Of a stretch of DNA of 64,000 bases, positions 34,898 through 44,917 are shown piece after piece. The position numbers and the translations under genes were made by a program. The stretch's first letter is position 1. The number at the start of each line of letters is the position of its first letter. This DNA comes from Treponema sp. (GTDB taxonomy: Bacteria > Spirochaetota > Spirochaetia > Treponematales > Breznakiellaceae): assembly GCA_009777995.1 (NCBI GenBank), contig WRKT01000006.1:1-64000 (forward strand), in the 5' to 3' direction. The notes under the pieces are model-generated. The model was not told the origin of the DNA. It was given only the letters and a program-made list of their open reading frames with translations, and did no database searches.

Positions 34898-37800
34898 GTG
34901 GGCGAAATAAATATAGAAATCCGGAAAATGCTTGATATCAGAAAAGAAGGGTATATCCACGACCCAAATTTAATCTTGGTAGATTATAATAGGGAAGTCG
35001 CCGATTTAAAGGGTTACCATGGGCGTGAATTACTGGAATTGCTTCAAAATGCTGTTGACGAGCTTGATTCTACGAAAGATAAATCCATTAAAATTGAACT
35101 GGATAAAAATGTTCTTTCATTTTCCAATAATGGGAATGTGTTTACTAAAGAGGGAATAAGGTCTCTTTTATATTCTAATCATAGCCCTAAATACGATAAG
35201 CATCACTATATAGGTAATAAGGGGACCGGATTCCGCTCAGTATTAAATTGGTCTGATAAAATTAAGATTTATAGCGGAGAGCTTTCTATTGAGTTTTGCC
35301 CCGAGAACGCTGCTTCTCTTTTAGCTGAATTTAAGAAAAATGATAATGTTCAGAAACACATTGCAGAAAACCCCTTCCCTGATTTGAAGGTTGCAACCCT
35401 TGCTGCTCCTAAGTTTATTGAAAACATTAATGAAAAGGCATTTGATACAATTATTGAACTAAGTATTAGAGATGATATGCTGGACAATGTCCATGAGCAG
35501 ATAAAAGAGTTAAATTCTACCACGATGCTTTTTCTCGATAAACTGGAGCATTTAACGATAATATGTGATGGTCATAAAACAGAATATCATAAGAAAATTA
35601 GCAGAGAGACAGAGGAAATAAGCAATATTACTCTGGAAACTTATATAAACGGCAGTAAGACAGAAGACAATGAAAATTGGACATTAATCAATCGTAATGG
35701 TAAAATAAACGAAAGCTTTTTCTCAATATCAGTTGCATATAAACCGGATATGTCTGTGCAACCTACTGCTATTTATAGTTATTTTAAAACGGAAGTCTCT
35801 TTCCCGCTACCGGTATTGGTACATGGTACTTTTGATCTGGATGCCTCCAGGAATCATTTAACTAAGTCAGATTTGAATAAAGATGTCCTTAAAGAAATAC
35901 TAAAGTTAGTGGTTTATGTGGCAAAGGAAATATCAAGTAAAGCCATAGACTATGATGCACTCAAACTTCTGGCCTTGCGATCGGATTTTCCTATCGAATT
36001 ATCATGGGCAAAATTGGAAGATTTTTATTTTGATGCAATAGCCGAAAGCAATCTGTTTCCGACAGTAAACGATAAATATATGACTTTTATGCAGGGCCCA
36101 AAATTATATGAAAATAAAATTTCATATTATCTAAATGGTGAAAAGTTTAATGATCTTTTACAGTATACGAATGATACTGATATAATCAATATAATTAAGA
36201 ATTTGGCAAATAGATTCGAAATAAAATTGAAGTATGAATATGATCATATCACAGCAGCAATTAATGAAATTTTACCCGGAAAAAACTTAAATGAACGTGC
36301 GTCGCTTTGCCTTCTTTTTATTGATGAGTACGGACCCTATATCAGAGTAAATAGGCACTATCCGAAATTTATTCTTGATTCATCCGGTAAAGCAATAGAC
36401 ATAGGCAGAAGGGTGTATATCCCACCGGAGAGCAAAACCGATACTTTCCCTCAGCCTCCGAGATTTACTCGTTTATCTCTTATGAATAAGGATTTGGTTA
36501 ATAGTTTCAAGACTGCTCTGGGAGAATCATTTACTTCGCGTGATCTTGAAAGGAAATTGTATGATCTTAATGTAAGAGAGTATAACCTTACAGAATTAAT
36601 CAGAGGTTCTATTACAGCATTAAATAATATGAAAGATAAAAGGATAGAAAAATGCGGGGATTTTATTCAATGGTTATGGAAAATATATAAAACTTCACAA
36701 TTATCCAGGATTAATTTGCAATCGGAAAGCATAAATATTCCGATAGTAACTCGCAATAATACAATAAGAAGTGCGGACACTCTATACTTTGGAAAGGAAT
36801 ATCTTAAAAATATAACGGATAAACTTCTAAATAATATGGATGAGTTATTTGTGGCTCCTCCCGGTATTTTTAATGTGCAGGAGTCTGAAATTCATACTTT
36901 CCGTGACTTTTTAGCAAAACTGGGCGTTGCAGAATCCCCGCGAAAATTTATGGCTAGTTTTAAGCCTTCAGAAGAATATGTAAAACAAATTATTAAGGAT
37001 TTTCAGTATCCTATAGAAGCACAGGATAATATACTAAATAATGTTGATGAAGCAAGAAAGGCTGATATTTTTAGTGTTTATGTAAATAAAATTGAGCATT
37101 TGGAAATAATCCTTGATAAAGCCCGTACTCAACATATAATCGAATGGCTTGAATCTGACAGAGATGTATATGAACTTGCAACTGCCGGCTATGAAAAATA
37201 CTTGTCCGGTTACGGCTTTCTTACCATAGGAGGACAACAAAATGGCCGAAGATTTTCAGGTGATAAGCTGTCTTGTTTTACACGTTTTACTTTTTTAAAT
37301 AGCCGCTGGATTGAAATAGAAGGCGAGCGATTTTCACCCGCAAGCTGCATATTGCAAGGCAATTCAGGCAAGTATTTTCAACCTTATGTGGTAACACCCG
37401 AATTTAAAAAATTTATTAAAAATAAGAATAAAGAAGCAATTGAAACTAATGAAATGAAAATGCTCCTTGCAAAAATAGGAGCGGCAGAAACATACGGTGA
37501 TCTAAATTTAGATTCTTTGTATGGCCTTCTTATGCTCCTGCCTGAAAAAGATAAAAGCGGTGTGATAAGCAAGGCTGTCTATAAATCTGTTCTTGAAAAA
37601 AGAGGGGCCATAGAAATTGATAAAACTAGTCAAAATTACCAAGACTTTCTTACTAAAGGGAAGGTTTACTGCGATAATAAGAAGAAATACATGCCAATCC
37701 GGGAAGTCTATTATCTTACAGGTAGAACAATCAGTGAAATATTAACAAGCAAGTTTAATCTGATTGCAATTTCAGGAAGGAGAGAAAGTCAAGTAAATAT

Positions 37801-39493
37801 AGAGCGCTATTTCGGAGTAAAACCTTTAAGAATTAAAGATCAGATTACCATTTTAGACCATAAAACACATGTATTTAATAAGAGTTTTAAGAGTGATTTT
37901 GAGAGTTTTAAAATTTATGCGAACTGTTATAGGGGCATTGACAATAGAAATACAAAAAGTCAGTCATTAAAAAACATGAAAATAGAATTATGTGAAGAAA
38001 TCCATGCAAAGTATGAACAGGAAGAGTTTTATTTTGAAGATTATGCATTTATACAGGCGAAAGACAGAACAATTTTACTAAAGACACCCGGTAAAATCCG
38101 AGAGTTAAGTCAAGCCCGTTCGGACATATCTTTCCGTGCCTCTATAGCAGAGATAATTACTTCAACAATAGATATTCAAGATGAGAAGACTTTCTCGGAT
38201 TTAAGAAGTATTTATGGTGAAAGTGAGAAAGGTAGGAAAGAATTAATTTCCCAGGACTTTGGTGACACAGACATTCTTGAAGAATCCAGAGCTATAATAG
38301 AAAAAACAAAAACTAATAAAGAAATGTTCATGGAAACATGCTCCAAAATTGGAGGCAAAATCATATTAAGTAAAATACGGATTCTTTCAGAGGGGATCGA
38401 TTTTGAAAATATTAATACTCCCGGAAACTTTGAAATGCTAATTAATATTATGAATGTTCTGGGTGTCGATTTCCCCGAGTTTAACGATAAGTCAAATTTT
38501 GAAATTGATATGAGCCTGTATCATATTGAAATTTTTAAAGAACTTACAGAAGCTCAAAAGTCAGAATATAGAAATAAGCTGTACACATCTCTTGTTAAAG
38601 CAAACCTGGAACAGCAGGGACAATTTGTAGACAAATATGAGGCATTTGACGATTATGATTACTCGCCTGAGAACTCTGTATCATTTAATGTTAAAGAGAA
38701 GTTCTATTCGATTTGGGGCGATATTCTTTCAGGAGAGGCTGAGTATGACGCCGAATCGGAATGGATTAAGAATAAAGAATTATTCCTTGAAAAAAAGGAA
38801 GAAAAAATCGTAAATGATTTATTGGATAATAATTTTAATAATAGTCTCTTGTATTTTGGGAAAATAGAATTATTATCTAAGAAATATAACGAATTACTTG
38901 CTGAAAAGGAAAAACAGGATAAAAACAGTGAAGAATTATTGAAGGAAGATATTGTTGAACCTTTACCTATCGAAATAATAAGTACTACAATGGCACCTGA
39001 AACAGATCTTTCATCCGAGGCGCAGGAGCCCGGAAAAAGAGGCAGATCCGGGCGTAAAAGCAGTGATAGGGATAATGAGGCGTGGGGTGCTAAAGCTGAG
39101 AAGTTGGTTTATTATACATTTCTCAAAGAGTATACCGGTGTAAAATGGGAATCAGAAAATGCTAAAAAAAATAATGTTAATCCTGACGGGAGAAGCGGGC
39201 TCGGGTATGATTTAACGTATAAAAATGAAGATGGTGAAACTATTTATGTAGAAATAAAGTCAAATAAAAATAATTCTTTGGAATTTTCAATGACTCCAAA
39301 TGAGCTGAATGTAGCAGAAAAAATCGGGAAAAATTATATAATTGCTCTTGTAATAAATGTTGAAAATAATGAAGAGAGAGCCATTAAAATACTACCGAAT
39401 CTTTTTACTTATAATGAAGATGAAAACCGTTATTCAACCGAAAAATATAAATTATTTGCAGACAGTTATAATATTGTGTGTAAGCAAGTTTAA
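34898..39493 (+). CDS. Giant GHKL (sacsin/HSP90-like) ATPase with C-terminal DUF3883
   Basis: This protein has 1531 residues. The N-terminus has a GHKL ATP-binding site: ELLELLQNAVDEL (N-box, about 44-56), FSNNGN (74-79, where DxG is usual) and IGNKGTGFRSV (105-115). The middle thousand residues are helical and unassigned. A charged linker (about 1350-1390) leads to DUF3883, with GYDLTYKNEDGETIYVEIKS, a PD-(D/E)xK-like nuclease-fold pattern. Proteins of this layout occur in bacterial defence islands, so an anti-phage role is a reasonable inference. The start is GTG; an ATG ten codons later (34928) is an alternative. The gene is strikingly AT-rich and begins just after tRNA-Leu, both signs of transfer. 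Its stop overlaps that of the WG-repeat gene by 4 bases. Confidence 0.8.
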   Translation: MGEINIEIRKMLDIRKEGYIHDPNLILVDYNREVADLKGYHGRELLELLQNAVDELDSTKDKSIKIELDKNVLSFSNNGNVFTKEGIRSLLYSNHSPKYDKHHYIGNKGTGFRSVLNWSDKIKIYSGELSIEFCPENAASLLAEFKKNDNVQKHIAENPFPDLKVATLAAPKFIENINEKAFDTIIELSIRDDMLDNVHEQIKELNSTTMLFLDKLEHLTIICDGHKTEYHKKISRETEEISNITLETYINGSKTEDNENWTLINRNGKINESFFSISVAYKPDMSVQPTAIYSYFKTEVSFPLPVLVHGTFDLDASRNHLTKSDLNKDVLKEILKLVVYVAKEISSKAIDYDALKLLALRSDFPIELSWAKLEDFYFDAIAESNLFPTVNDKYMTFMQGPKLYENKISYYLNGEKFNDLLQYTNDTDIINIIKNLANRFEIKLKYEYDHITAAINEILPGKNLNERASLCLLFIDEYGPYIRVNRHYPKFILDSSGKAIDIGRRVYIPPESKTDTFPQPPRFTRLSLMNKDLVNSFKTALGESFTSRDLERKLYDLNVREYNLTELIRGSITALNNMKDKRIEKCGDFIQWLWKIYKTSQLSRINLQSESINIPIVTRNNTIRSADTLYFGKEYLKNITDKLLNNMDELFVAPPGIFNVQESEIHTFRDFLAKLGVAESPRKFMASFKPSEEYVKQIIKDFQYPIEAQDNILNNVDEARKADIFSVYVNKIEHLEIILDKARTQHIIEWLESDRDVYELATAGYEKYLSGYGFLTIGGQQNGRRFSGDKLSCFTRFTFLNSRWIEIEGERFSPASCILQGNSGKYFQPYVVTPEFKKFIKNKNKEAIETNEMKMLLAKIGAAETYGDLNLDSLYGLLMLLPEKDKSGVISKAVYKSVLEKRGAIEIDKTSQNYQDFLTKGKVYCDNKKKYMPIREVYYLTGRTISEILTSKFNLIAISGRRESQVNIERYFGVKPLRIKDQITILDHKTHVFNKSFKSDFESFKIYANCYRGIDNRNTKSQSLKNMKIELCEEIHAKYEQEEFYFEDYAFIQAKDRTILLKTPGKIRELSQARSDISFRASIAEIITSTIDIQDEKTFSDLRSIYGESEKGRKELISQDFGDTDILEESRAIIEKTKTNKEMFMETCSKIGGKIILSKIRILSEGIDFENINTPGNFEMLINIMNVLGVDFPEFNDKSNFEIDMSLYHIEIFKELTEAQKSEYRNKLYTSLVKANLEQQGQFVDKYEAFDDYDYSPENSVSFNVKEKFYSIWGDILSGEAEYDAESEWIKNKELFLEKKEEKIVNDLLDNNFNNSLLYFGKIELLSKKYNELLAEKEKQDKNSEELLKEDIVEPLPIEIISTTMAPETDLSSEAQEPGKRGRSGRKSSDRDNEAWGAKAEKLVYYTFLKEYTGVKWESENAKKNNVNPDGRSGLGYDLTYKNEDGETIYVEIKSNKNNSLEFSMTPNELNVAEKIGKNYIIALVINVENNEERAIKILPNLFTYNEDENRYSTEKYKLFADSYNIVCKQV

Positions 39494-40188
39494 TACTTTA
39501 CTGTGATTGTTTCTTCTCCGGATTCAAGCAGAATTGAGTCTTTATTGAACCTAATATCGGTATATTCGGGTTTATACAGTATGCGCTTCTGCTTAATGCT
39601 GTAAATCCCATAAAGCTCGACAAGGTCATGAGGGCCTTGGCTCTCCGGGTCAATGCTGTACGGGTTTCGGAACACGATTAAGTCATCATTATAAATATAA
39701 TAGTCCATATAATGGAAAATTGGCTCTACAATCCAATTGCCGCTATAATCAATTATTCCCCAGTTGCCGTTTTCCCAACCTCCAAAATGCGCCTTAAGAT
39801 AAGATGATTCCCTGTCTTCTATGCCTGTATAGATGAAATTTTCTATTCTGTCAAACTTACATGGAATTACTTCATCTCCGGCTTTATTAATCCTCCCCCA
39901 CAGTTGTTCGGCAGTCCAAAATTTATCGTCCCATTCTTTACGTCTTTCCCATTTACCTTTGGCAACATACGCCAATCCTCCGGAAAAATCATAGGCATAA
40001 ATATATTGTGGGGCGATTATTTCCCGGCCGTTACTGTCAACATAACCCCAAATACCGGGAATGTCTTCATTCTCTGTATTTTCTAGGCGGATATACATTT
40101 GAGAGTTCTCAAAACTAACCGAAGAGACTCTATAAATCCCGTCTTTACAATCGCAGATTATTGCGTATTCTTTCTCGAAATTTGTCAT
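39490..40188 (-). CDS. WG-repeat protein
   Basis: This 232-residue protein has at least three WG (KWG) repeats: GIWGYVDSNGREIIAPQY, LWGRINKAGDEVIPCKF and NWGIIDYSGNWIVEPIF. Each forms a beta-hairpin unit. There is no signal peptide, so it is probably cytoplasmic. WG-repeat proteins are of unclear function but are found beside conflict and secretion genes. It is convergent with the GHKL-DUF3883 gene, overlapping by 4 bases, and shares its AT-rich composition, so both may have arrived together. No good ribosome binding site is visible at the chosen ATG. Confidence 0.75.
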   Translation of the reverse strand: MTNFEKEYAIICDCKDGIYRVSSVSFENSQMYIRLENTENEDIPGIWGYVDSNGREIIAPQYIYAYDFSGGLAYVAKGKWERRKEWDDKFWTAEQLWGRINKAGDEVIPCKFDRIENFIYTGIEDRESSYLKAHFGGWENGNWGIIDYSGNWIVEPIFHYMDYYIYNDDLIVFRNPYSIDPESQGPHDLVELYGIYSIKQKRILYKPEYTDIRFNKDSILLESGEETITVKY

Positions 40189-40310
40189 TTTTCTGAATCC
40201 ATTGATATTGGCTTAGGGCAGAACCCGAGGTCAGACCCTTCCTTGATTATGCATTTTTCACTCCTTTTAGTCAAAGGCTATTCCTGCTATAGTACACATT
40301 GAGGTATACC

Positions 40311-41912
40311 ATGGAAAAACAAGCGGCAATAAAAGCAATTTGCGAAAATAAGACCACTCTCGGAATAGAGCTGGGTTCCACGCGTATTAAGGCGGTGCTG
40401 ATTGACGACTGTTACTCGCCCTTGGCAACGGGCGGCTATGACTGGGAAAATCGCCTTGAAAATGGCTTTTGGACCTATAGCCTTGAGGATGTATGGGCCG
40501 GTTTACAGGATTGCTTTGAAAGCCTGGCTCTTGACGTTAAAAACCGTTACGACCTAACTCTCTCCTCGGTGGGAGCCATCGGTGTTTCCGCAATGATGCA
40601 CGGATACCTTGCCTTTGATAAAGAAGGGAATCAGCTCACTGCCTTCCGCACCTGGCGCAATACGACTACCTCGGAAGCCGCCGGCATCCTTACCGAAAAA
40701 TTTAATTTTAATATACCCCTACGCTGGAGTATTGCTCATCTATTTCAGGCCATTCTGAACGGGGAGAGTCATGTAAAGGATATTGCATTTCTTACCACAC
40801 TTGCAGGTTATGTGCATTGGAAATTGACCGGCCTTAAGGTGCTTGGCATTGATGATGCATCCGGCATGTTCCCGATTGACACTAGGACTTACGATTTTAA
40901 TACAAAGATGCTGGGGCAGTTTACCGAGACTGCAAAACCCAAGGGATTTGACCGGAACCTCGCAGAAATACTCCCAAAGGTGTTATGCGCAGGACAGGGC
41001 GCAGGAAACCTGACTCCCGAAGGGGCAAAACTGCTCGATAGGTCGGGCTCTTTAAAAGCGGGCATCCCCTTTTGCCCGCCTGAAGGGGATGCCGGCTCAG
41101 GGATGGTTGCGACTAACAGTGTTGCAGAGCGCTCAGGGAATGTCTCTGCGGGCACGTCCATCTTTGCGATGATCGTAATGGAAAAAGAATTATCAGCCTT
41201 GTATAAAGAGATAGACATTGTGACAACACCCTCGGGTAAGCCGGTTGCAGAGGTTCATTGCAATAACTGCACAACAGATATTGACGCATGGGTGAAACTG
41301 TTTGACGAGGTTACAGGTTTAACCGGCACGGAGATTCCCCGGGATTCCCTTTACAATGCACTTTACAATAAGGCCCTTGAAGCAGATGAAGACTGCGGCG
41401 GGATGTTATCATTTAACTATTATTCGGGTGAACATAATACCGGTATTGAAGATGGCCGCCCCTTGTTTGTACGGATGCCGGACAGCCGCTTTAACCTTGC
41501 AAACTTTATGAGGACCCTCCTTTTTTCTGCAATGGGCACATTAAAACTTGGAATGGATATTCTTGTCGAAAAGGAAAAAATAGCGATTGACAGCTTCCTT
41601 GGGCATGGCGGCCTCTTTAAGACTAAGGGTGTGGGACAGCGCCTTATGGCCGCTGCGCTCAATGCGCCTGTGATGGTCATGGAGGAGTCAGCAGGGGAAG
41701 GAGGTGCCTGGGGCATTGCCCTGCTTGCCGCATTCATGCTGCACGGGAAAGGCACTCTCGAACAGTTCCTTGCAGAAAAGGTCTTTGCGGGCAGAAAGGG
41801 GACACAGGTTAAACCTGACCCGATAGATGTTGAAAGCTTTAAGATTTTTATGGAAAGATATAAAAACGGATTAGAAATTGAAAGGGCTGCAGAAAAGAGC
41901 TTAAGGAGATAA
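40311..41912 (+). CDS. araB: FGGY-family pentulose kinase (probable L-ribulokinase)
   Basis: This 533-residue sugar kinase has the N-terminal phosphate loop [17 protein letters not shown] and a C-terminal [10 protein letters not shown] and [14 protein letters not shown]. The ATP-site region [12 protein letters not shown] is also present. Because it is followed 3 bases later by araA and then araD, the likely substrate is L-ribulose. The sequence departs from the classical enterobacterial AraB and resembles the second FGGY type seen in anaerobes. I start at ATG 40311, which has GAGG six bases upstream, rather than at the TTG at 40299. Confidence 0.82.
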   Translation: MEKQAAIKAICENKTTLGIELGSTRIKAVLIDDCYSPLATGGYDWENRLENGFWTYSLEDVWAGLQDCFESLALDVKNRYDLTLSSVGAIGVSAMMHGYLAFDKEGNQLTAFRTWRNTTTSEAAGILTEKFNFNIPLRWSIAHLFQAILNGESHVKDIAFLTTLAGYVHWKLTGLKVLGIDDASGMFPIDTRTYDFNTKMLGQFTETAKPKGFDRNLAEILPKVLCAGQGAGNLTPEGAKLLDRSGSLKAGIPFCPPEGDAGSGMVATNSVAERSGNVSAGTSIFAMIVMEKELSALYKEIDIVTTPSGKPVAEVHCNNCTTDIDAWVKLFDEVTGLTGTEIPRDSLYNALYNKALEADEDCGGMLSFNYYSGEHNTGIEDGRPLFVRMPDSRFNLANFMRTLLFSAMGTLKLGMDILVEKEKIAIDSFLGHGGLFKTKGVGQRLMAAALNAPVMVMEESAGEGGAWGIALLAAFMLHGKGTLEQFLAEKVFAGRKGTQVKPDPIDVESFKIFMERYKNGLEIERAAEKSLRR

Positions 41913-41915
41913 ATT

Positions 41916-43412
41916 ATGAATCTAAAAGGTTTCGAGTTCCGGTTTATTGTCGGGAGTCAGGATCTTTATGGGGATGAAACCCTAAGAAAAGTTTCAGAAC
42001 ATGCCAAAATAATGGCTGATGAGTTTAACGCCGATCCGACAATTCCCTGTACTGTGGTATTAGAACCGACAGCAATAACACCGCAAACAATTCGCCGTCT
42101 TTTTGAAGAAGCAAATGCGGCAGAAAATTGTGCAGGGATTATCACCTGGATGCATACTTTTTCGCCTTCCAAGATGTGGATTAACGGTCTTAATGTAAAT
42201 CGCAAGCCGCTTCTGCATTTACATACTCAATATAATCGTGACATTCCCTGGAGTTCGATAGACATGGATTTCATGAATCTGAACCAGAGTGCCCACGGAG
42301 ACAGGGAGCACGGGCATATCCACGCAAGGATGCGCCTGCCCCGCAAGGTGGTGGCAGGCTTCTGGAAGGACGGGGAGCTCAGGCGCAAGATTGGAGTGTG
42401 GATGCGCGCCGCTGCAGCAAGGCACGAGGGGCATAGCTCGGTGGTGGTGCGCATTGGAGACAATATGCGAGAAGTCGCTGTTACAGAAGGTGATAAGGTT
42501 GAAGCTCAGGTTAAGCTCGGCTGGCAGGTAAATACATGGGGTGTCGGCGATCTTGCAGAGCGTTATGCGCAAATCAAGGAACATGATGCCGAGCACCTTG
42601 TTGCAGAGTATAGCCATCACTATGATCTGCCTCCTTCCTGTCAAAATCCGGGCCCGTCAAGGAATACCGTAATTGAGCAGGCAAAGATCGAGCTTACCCT
42701 AAGGGGTTTACTTGAGTCCGAGAAGGCAGGCGCTTTTACTACGACCTTCCAGGATCTCCACGGGCTTCCTCAGCTTCCGGGGCTTGCATGTCAAAATCTG
42801 ATGCAGCACGGTTATGGTTTTGGCGCCGAAGGCGACTGGAAGCAGGCAATGCTCGTCCATTCGGCAAAGGTGATGGCGCACGGACTCCCGGGCGGCGTAT
42901 CTTTTATGGAAGATTATACCTACCATTTTGAGCCGGGTAAGGAAGCATCGCTCGGCTCACACATGCTGGAGATATGTCCTTCAATTGCAAGTACAAGGCC
43001 TAAGATAGAGATACACCCCCTCGGGATCGGAGGCAAGGCCGACCCTGCCCGTCTTATCTTTGATGCAAGACCGGGCCCTGCACTGCTTGTAACCCTAATC
43101 GATCTTGGCGACCGCTTCCGAATGATTATCAACGAAATCGAAACGATTAAAATCGAAAACGAAATGCCAAAACTTCCGGTTGCCCGTGCCCTCTGGAAGC
43201 CCGCACCGAGTTTGAGCAGCGCGGGTGAAATGTGGATACTCGCGGGAGGTACTCATCACTCTGTATATACTGATGCCTTAACTTCCGACTATTTTATCGA
43301 CTGGGCGGAGATGAATGGTATCGAATGTATCCTGATTGATAATGACGCAAATCCGGTAAAGCTCAAAGACGAGTTGCGCTGGAACGAGGCTTATTGGTCA
43401 GGCCGCAGGTGA
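41916..43412 (+). CDS. araA: L-arabinose isomerase
   Basis: This 498-residue cytoplasmic enzyme converts L-arabinose to L-ribulose using Mn2+. It starts with EFRFIVGSQDLYGDE, and ITWMHTFSPSKMWI is the conserved substrate region. Metal-site stretches such as TTFQDLHGLPQLPGLA, FMEDYTYHFEPG and THHSVYT are present. It is the middle gene of a three-gene arabinose operon. Its stop TGA overlaps the likely GTG start of araD. Confidence 0.95.
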   Translation: MNLKGFEFRFIVGSQDLYGDETLRKVSEHAKIMADEFNADPTIPCTVVLEPTAITPQTIRRLFEEANAAENCAGIITWMHTFSPSKMWINGLNVNRKPLLHLHTQYNRDIPWSSIDMDFMNLNQSAHGDREHGHIHARMRLPRKVVAGFWKDGELRRKIGVWMRAAAARHEGHSSVVVRIGDNMREVAVTEGDKVEAQVKLGWQVNTWGVGDLAERYAQIKEHDAEHLVAEYSHHYDLPPSCQNPGPSRNTVIEQAKIELTLRGLLESEKAGAFTTTFQDLHGLPQLPGLACQNLMQHGYGFGAEGDWKQAMLVHSAKVMAHGLPGGVSFMEDYTYHFEPGKEASLGSHMLEICPSIASTRPKIEIHPLGIGGKADPARLIFDARPGPALLVTLIDLGDRFRMIINEIETIKIENEMPKLPVARALWKPAPSLSSAGEMWILAGGTHHSVYTDALTSDYFIDWAEMNGIECILIDNDANPVKLKDELRWNEAYWSGRR

Positions 43413-44113
43413 GTAACTATAAAACCTTAAAGGAAGAAGCCTTCCTTGCGAATCTTGAAATAAAAAGACACAATCTTGCAATTTATACTTGGGGGAATGT
43501 TTCTGCATTTGACCCCTATAAAAGTGTTTTAGCAATAAAACCTTCAGGGGTTTTATATGATGATTTAACTCCCGACTCCATGGTGGTCCTTGATCTTGAA
43601 GGGAAAATCGTAGAAGGGAGATTGAGGCCCTCCTCCGATACAGAAACCCACCGTGTTTTATACCTTGAGTTTCCGGGGATTCGAGGGGTCGCTCACACCC
43701 ATTCGACTTACGCCGTTGCCTGGGCTCAGGCAGGGAAACCGATTCCCGTTTTTGGCACCACCCATGCAGATCATGTGACCCGGGAGATTCCCTGTGCCGG
43801 TTTCATGAGCCCTGAAGAAACGAAGAATAATTACGAGTACGAGACAGGAAAGCTTATCGTAAAAACATTTAAAGAAAATAAAATCGATCCTGCCAATATC
43901 AAGATGGTGCTTGTATCCGGGCATGGCCCGTTTACCTGGGGCGGAAGTGCCGGCGATTCAATTTACAATAGTGTTGTTCTGGAAGAGATAAGCAAGATGG
44001 CGCTATTGACTGTCACAATTAATCCCGGTGCGTTTCCGTTGCCTGAGCATATAATGATGAAACACTGGGAGCGCAAGCATGGTAAGGATGCATATTACGG
44101 TCAGACTCCATAA
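43409..44113 (+). CDS. araD: L-ribulose-5-phosphate 4-epimerase
   Basis: This class II aldolase-fold enzyme converts L-ribulose-5-phosphate to D-xylulose-5-phosphate. Zinc ligands are seen in HTHSTYAVAWAQ (two His) and a third in PLPEHIMMKHW. NLAIYTWGNVSAFD and KPSGVLYDDLT are the phosphate-binding loops. I choose the GTG at 43409, which shares GTGA with the araA stop, giving 234 residues; a TTG at 43394 is possible. Its last 13 bases overlap the end of convergent radC. Confidence 0.93.
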   Translation: MSNYKTLKEEAFLANLEIKRHNLAIYTWGNVSAFDPYKSVLAIKPSGVLYDDLTPDSMVVLDLEGKIVEGRLRPSSDTETHRVLYLEFPGIRGVAHTHSTYAVAWAQAGKPIPVFGTTHADHVTREIPCAGFMSPEETKNNYEYETGKLIVKTFKENKIDPANIKMVLVSGHGPFTWGGSAGDSIYNSVVLEEISKMALLTVTINPGAFPLPEHIMMKHWERKHGKDAYYGQTP

Positions 44114-44829
44114 CCGGTATCACTGCGCTTATTAATAAAACCTTCCTGGCGAAAACTGAAAAATGAGTTTTCTGAAAAGATCAGGTGGTCAAGAAAGTTA
44201 AGCCCGAGTATGTCTCCTGCGGCCTTTAGCCTGTCGGTTATCTCTCTGTCTTCTTCGGAGGGACGCAGGTTCCCTGAAGGGTGGTTATGCGCAACGGCAA
44301 TCGCACTTGCTCTATCGAGTATCGGGTCTGCATACACCTCCCTTGGATGCACTATGGTACGGTTTACAAGGCCTATTGTGACAATCCTTACGGCGAGAAC
44401 TTCGTGGGCGCCATTAAGGGAGAGACAGAGGAACCTCTCTTGGCGGCGGTCTGCATGATGCCGGATAAGGCTGTGAATGTCTTTTGGGTTGCGTATCTGC
44501 TGACCCAAGGCCCATTTCCTCCTGCCGAACTCAAGCATCGCCGCCACCGTGCAAGCCTTGGACTTCCCCATCCCGCTGAGCTTGCTTAACTCCTTAACCG
44601 TTGGCATATTCTTCTCTTTCTGGAGCTTTGCCAAAAGCTCCCTCGCCATTAGGTTCACATTTTTCCCCTTAATCCCCGAAACCAGTATTACTGAAAGGAG
44701 TTCCTGATCTGAAAGGGATTCAGGGCCATAATTCATTAGTTTTTCTCTTGGGCGCCTTTCTTTAGGGAGAGACAGGGGCCCTGAGCCGAGGGTTTTGGAA
44801 ACCGGCTTATTTTCATTAACATATTCCAT
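44101..44829 (-). CDS. radC: RadC-family JAB/MPN protein
   Basis: This 242-residue protein has an N-terminal helix-hairpin-helix part (KELSKLSGMGKSKA) and a JAB1/MPN metalloprotease-like domain with the complete zinc motif AVAHNHPSGNLRPSEEDREIT. RadC was once thought a repair protein, but its activity remains unresolved. The MPN site suggests a hydrolase. It overlaps araD by 13 bases at the 3' end. Confidence 0.92.
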   Translation of the reverse strand: MEYVNENKPVSKTLGSGPLSLPKERRPREKLMNYGPESLSDQELLSVILVSGIKGKNVNLMARELLAKLQKEKNMPTVKELSKLSGMGKSKACTVAAMLEFGRRKWALGQQIRNPKDIHSLIRHHADRRQERFLCLSLNGAHEVLAVRIVTIGLVNRTIVHPREVYADPILDRASAIAVAHNHPSGNLRPSEEDREITDRLKAAGDILGLNFLDHLIFSENSFFSFRQEGFINKRSDTGYGV

Positions 44830-44917
44830 ACCCCTATACTGCGCGGAAATGTAAAATGCTTTAAATAAACGGCCAAAAAGCCGATAATTTTAAAAATAAT
44901 TTACAAGGAAAGTCTAA

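Noticed and set aside
40189-40310. Second attachment site matching the tRNA-Leu(CAG) 3' end
   Set aside because: I looked for a copy of the tRNA 3' end between the WG-repeat gene and the arabinose operon and found none, so integration at the tRNA is not shown.
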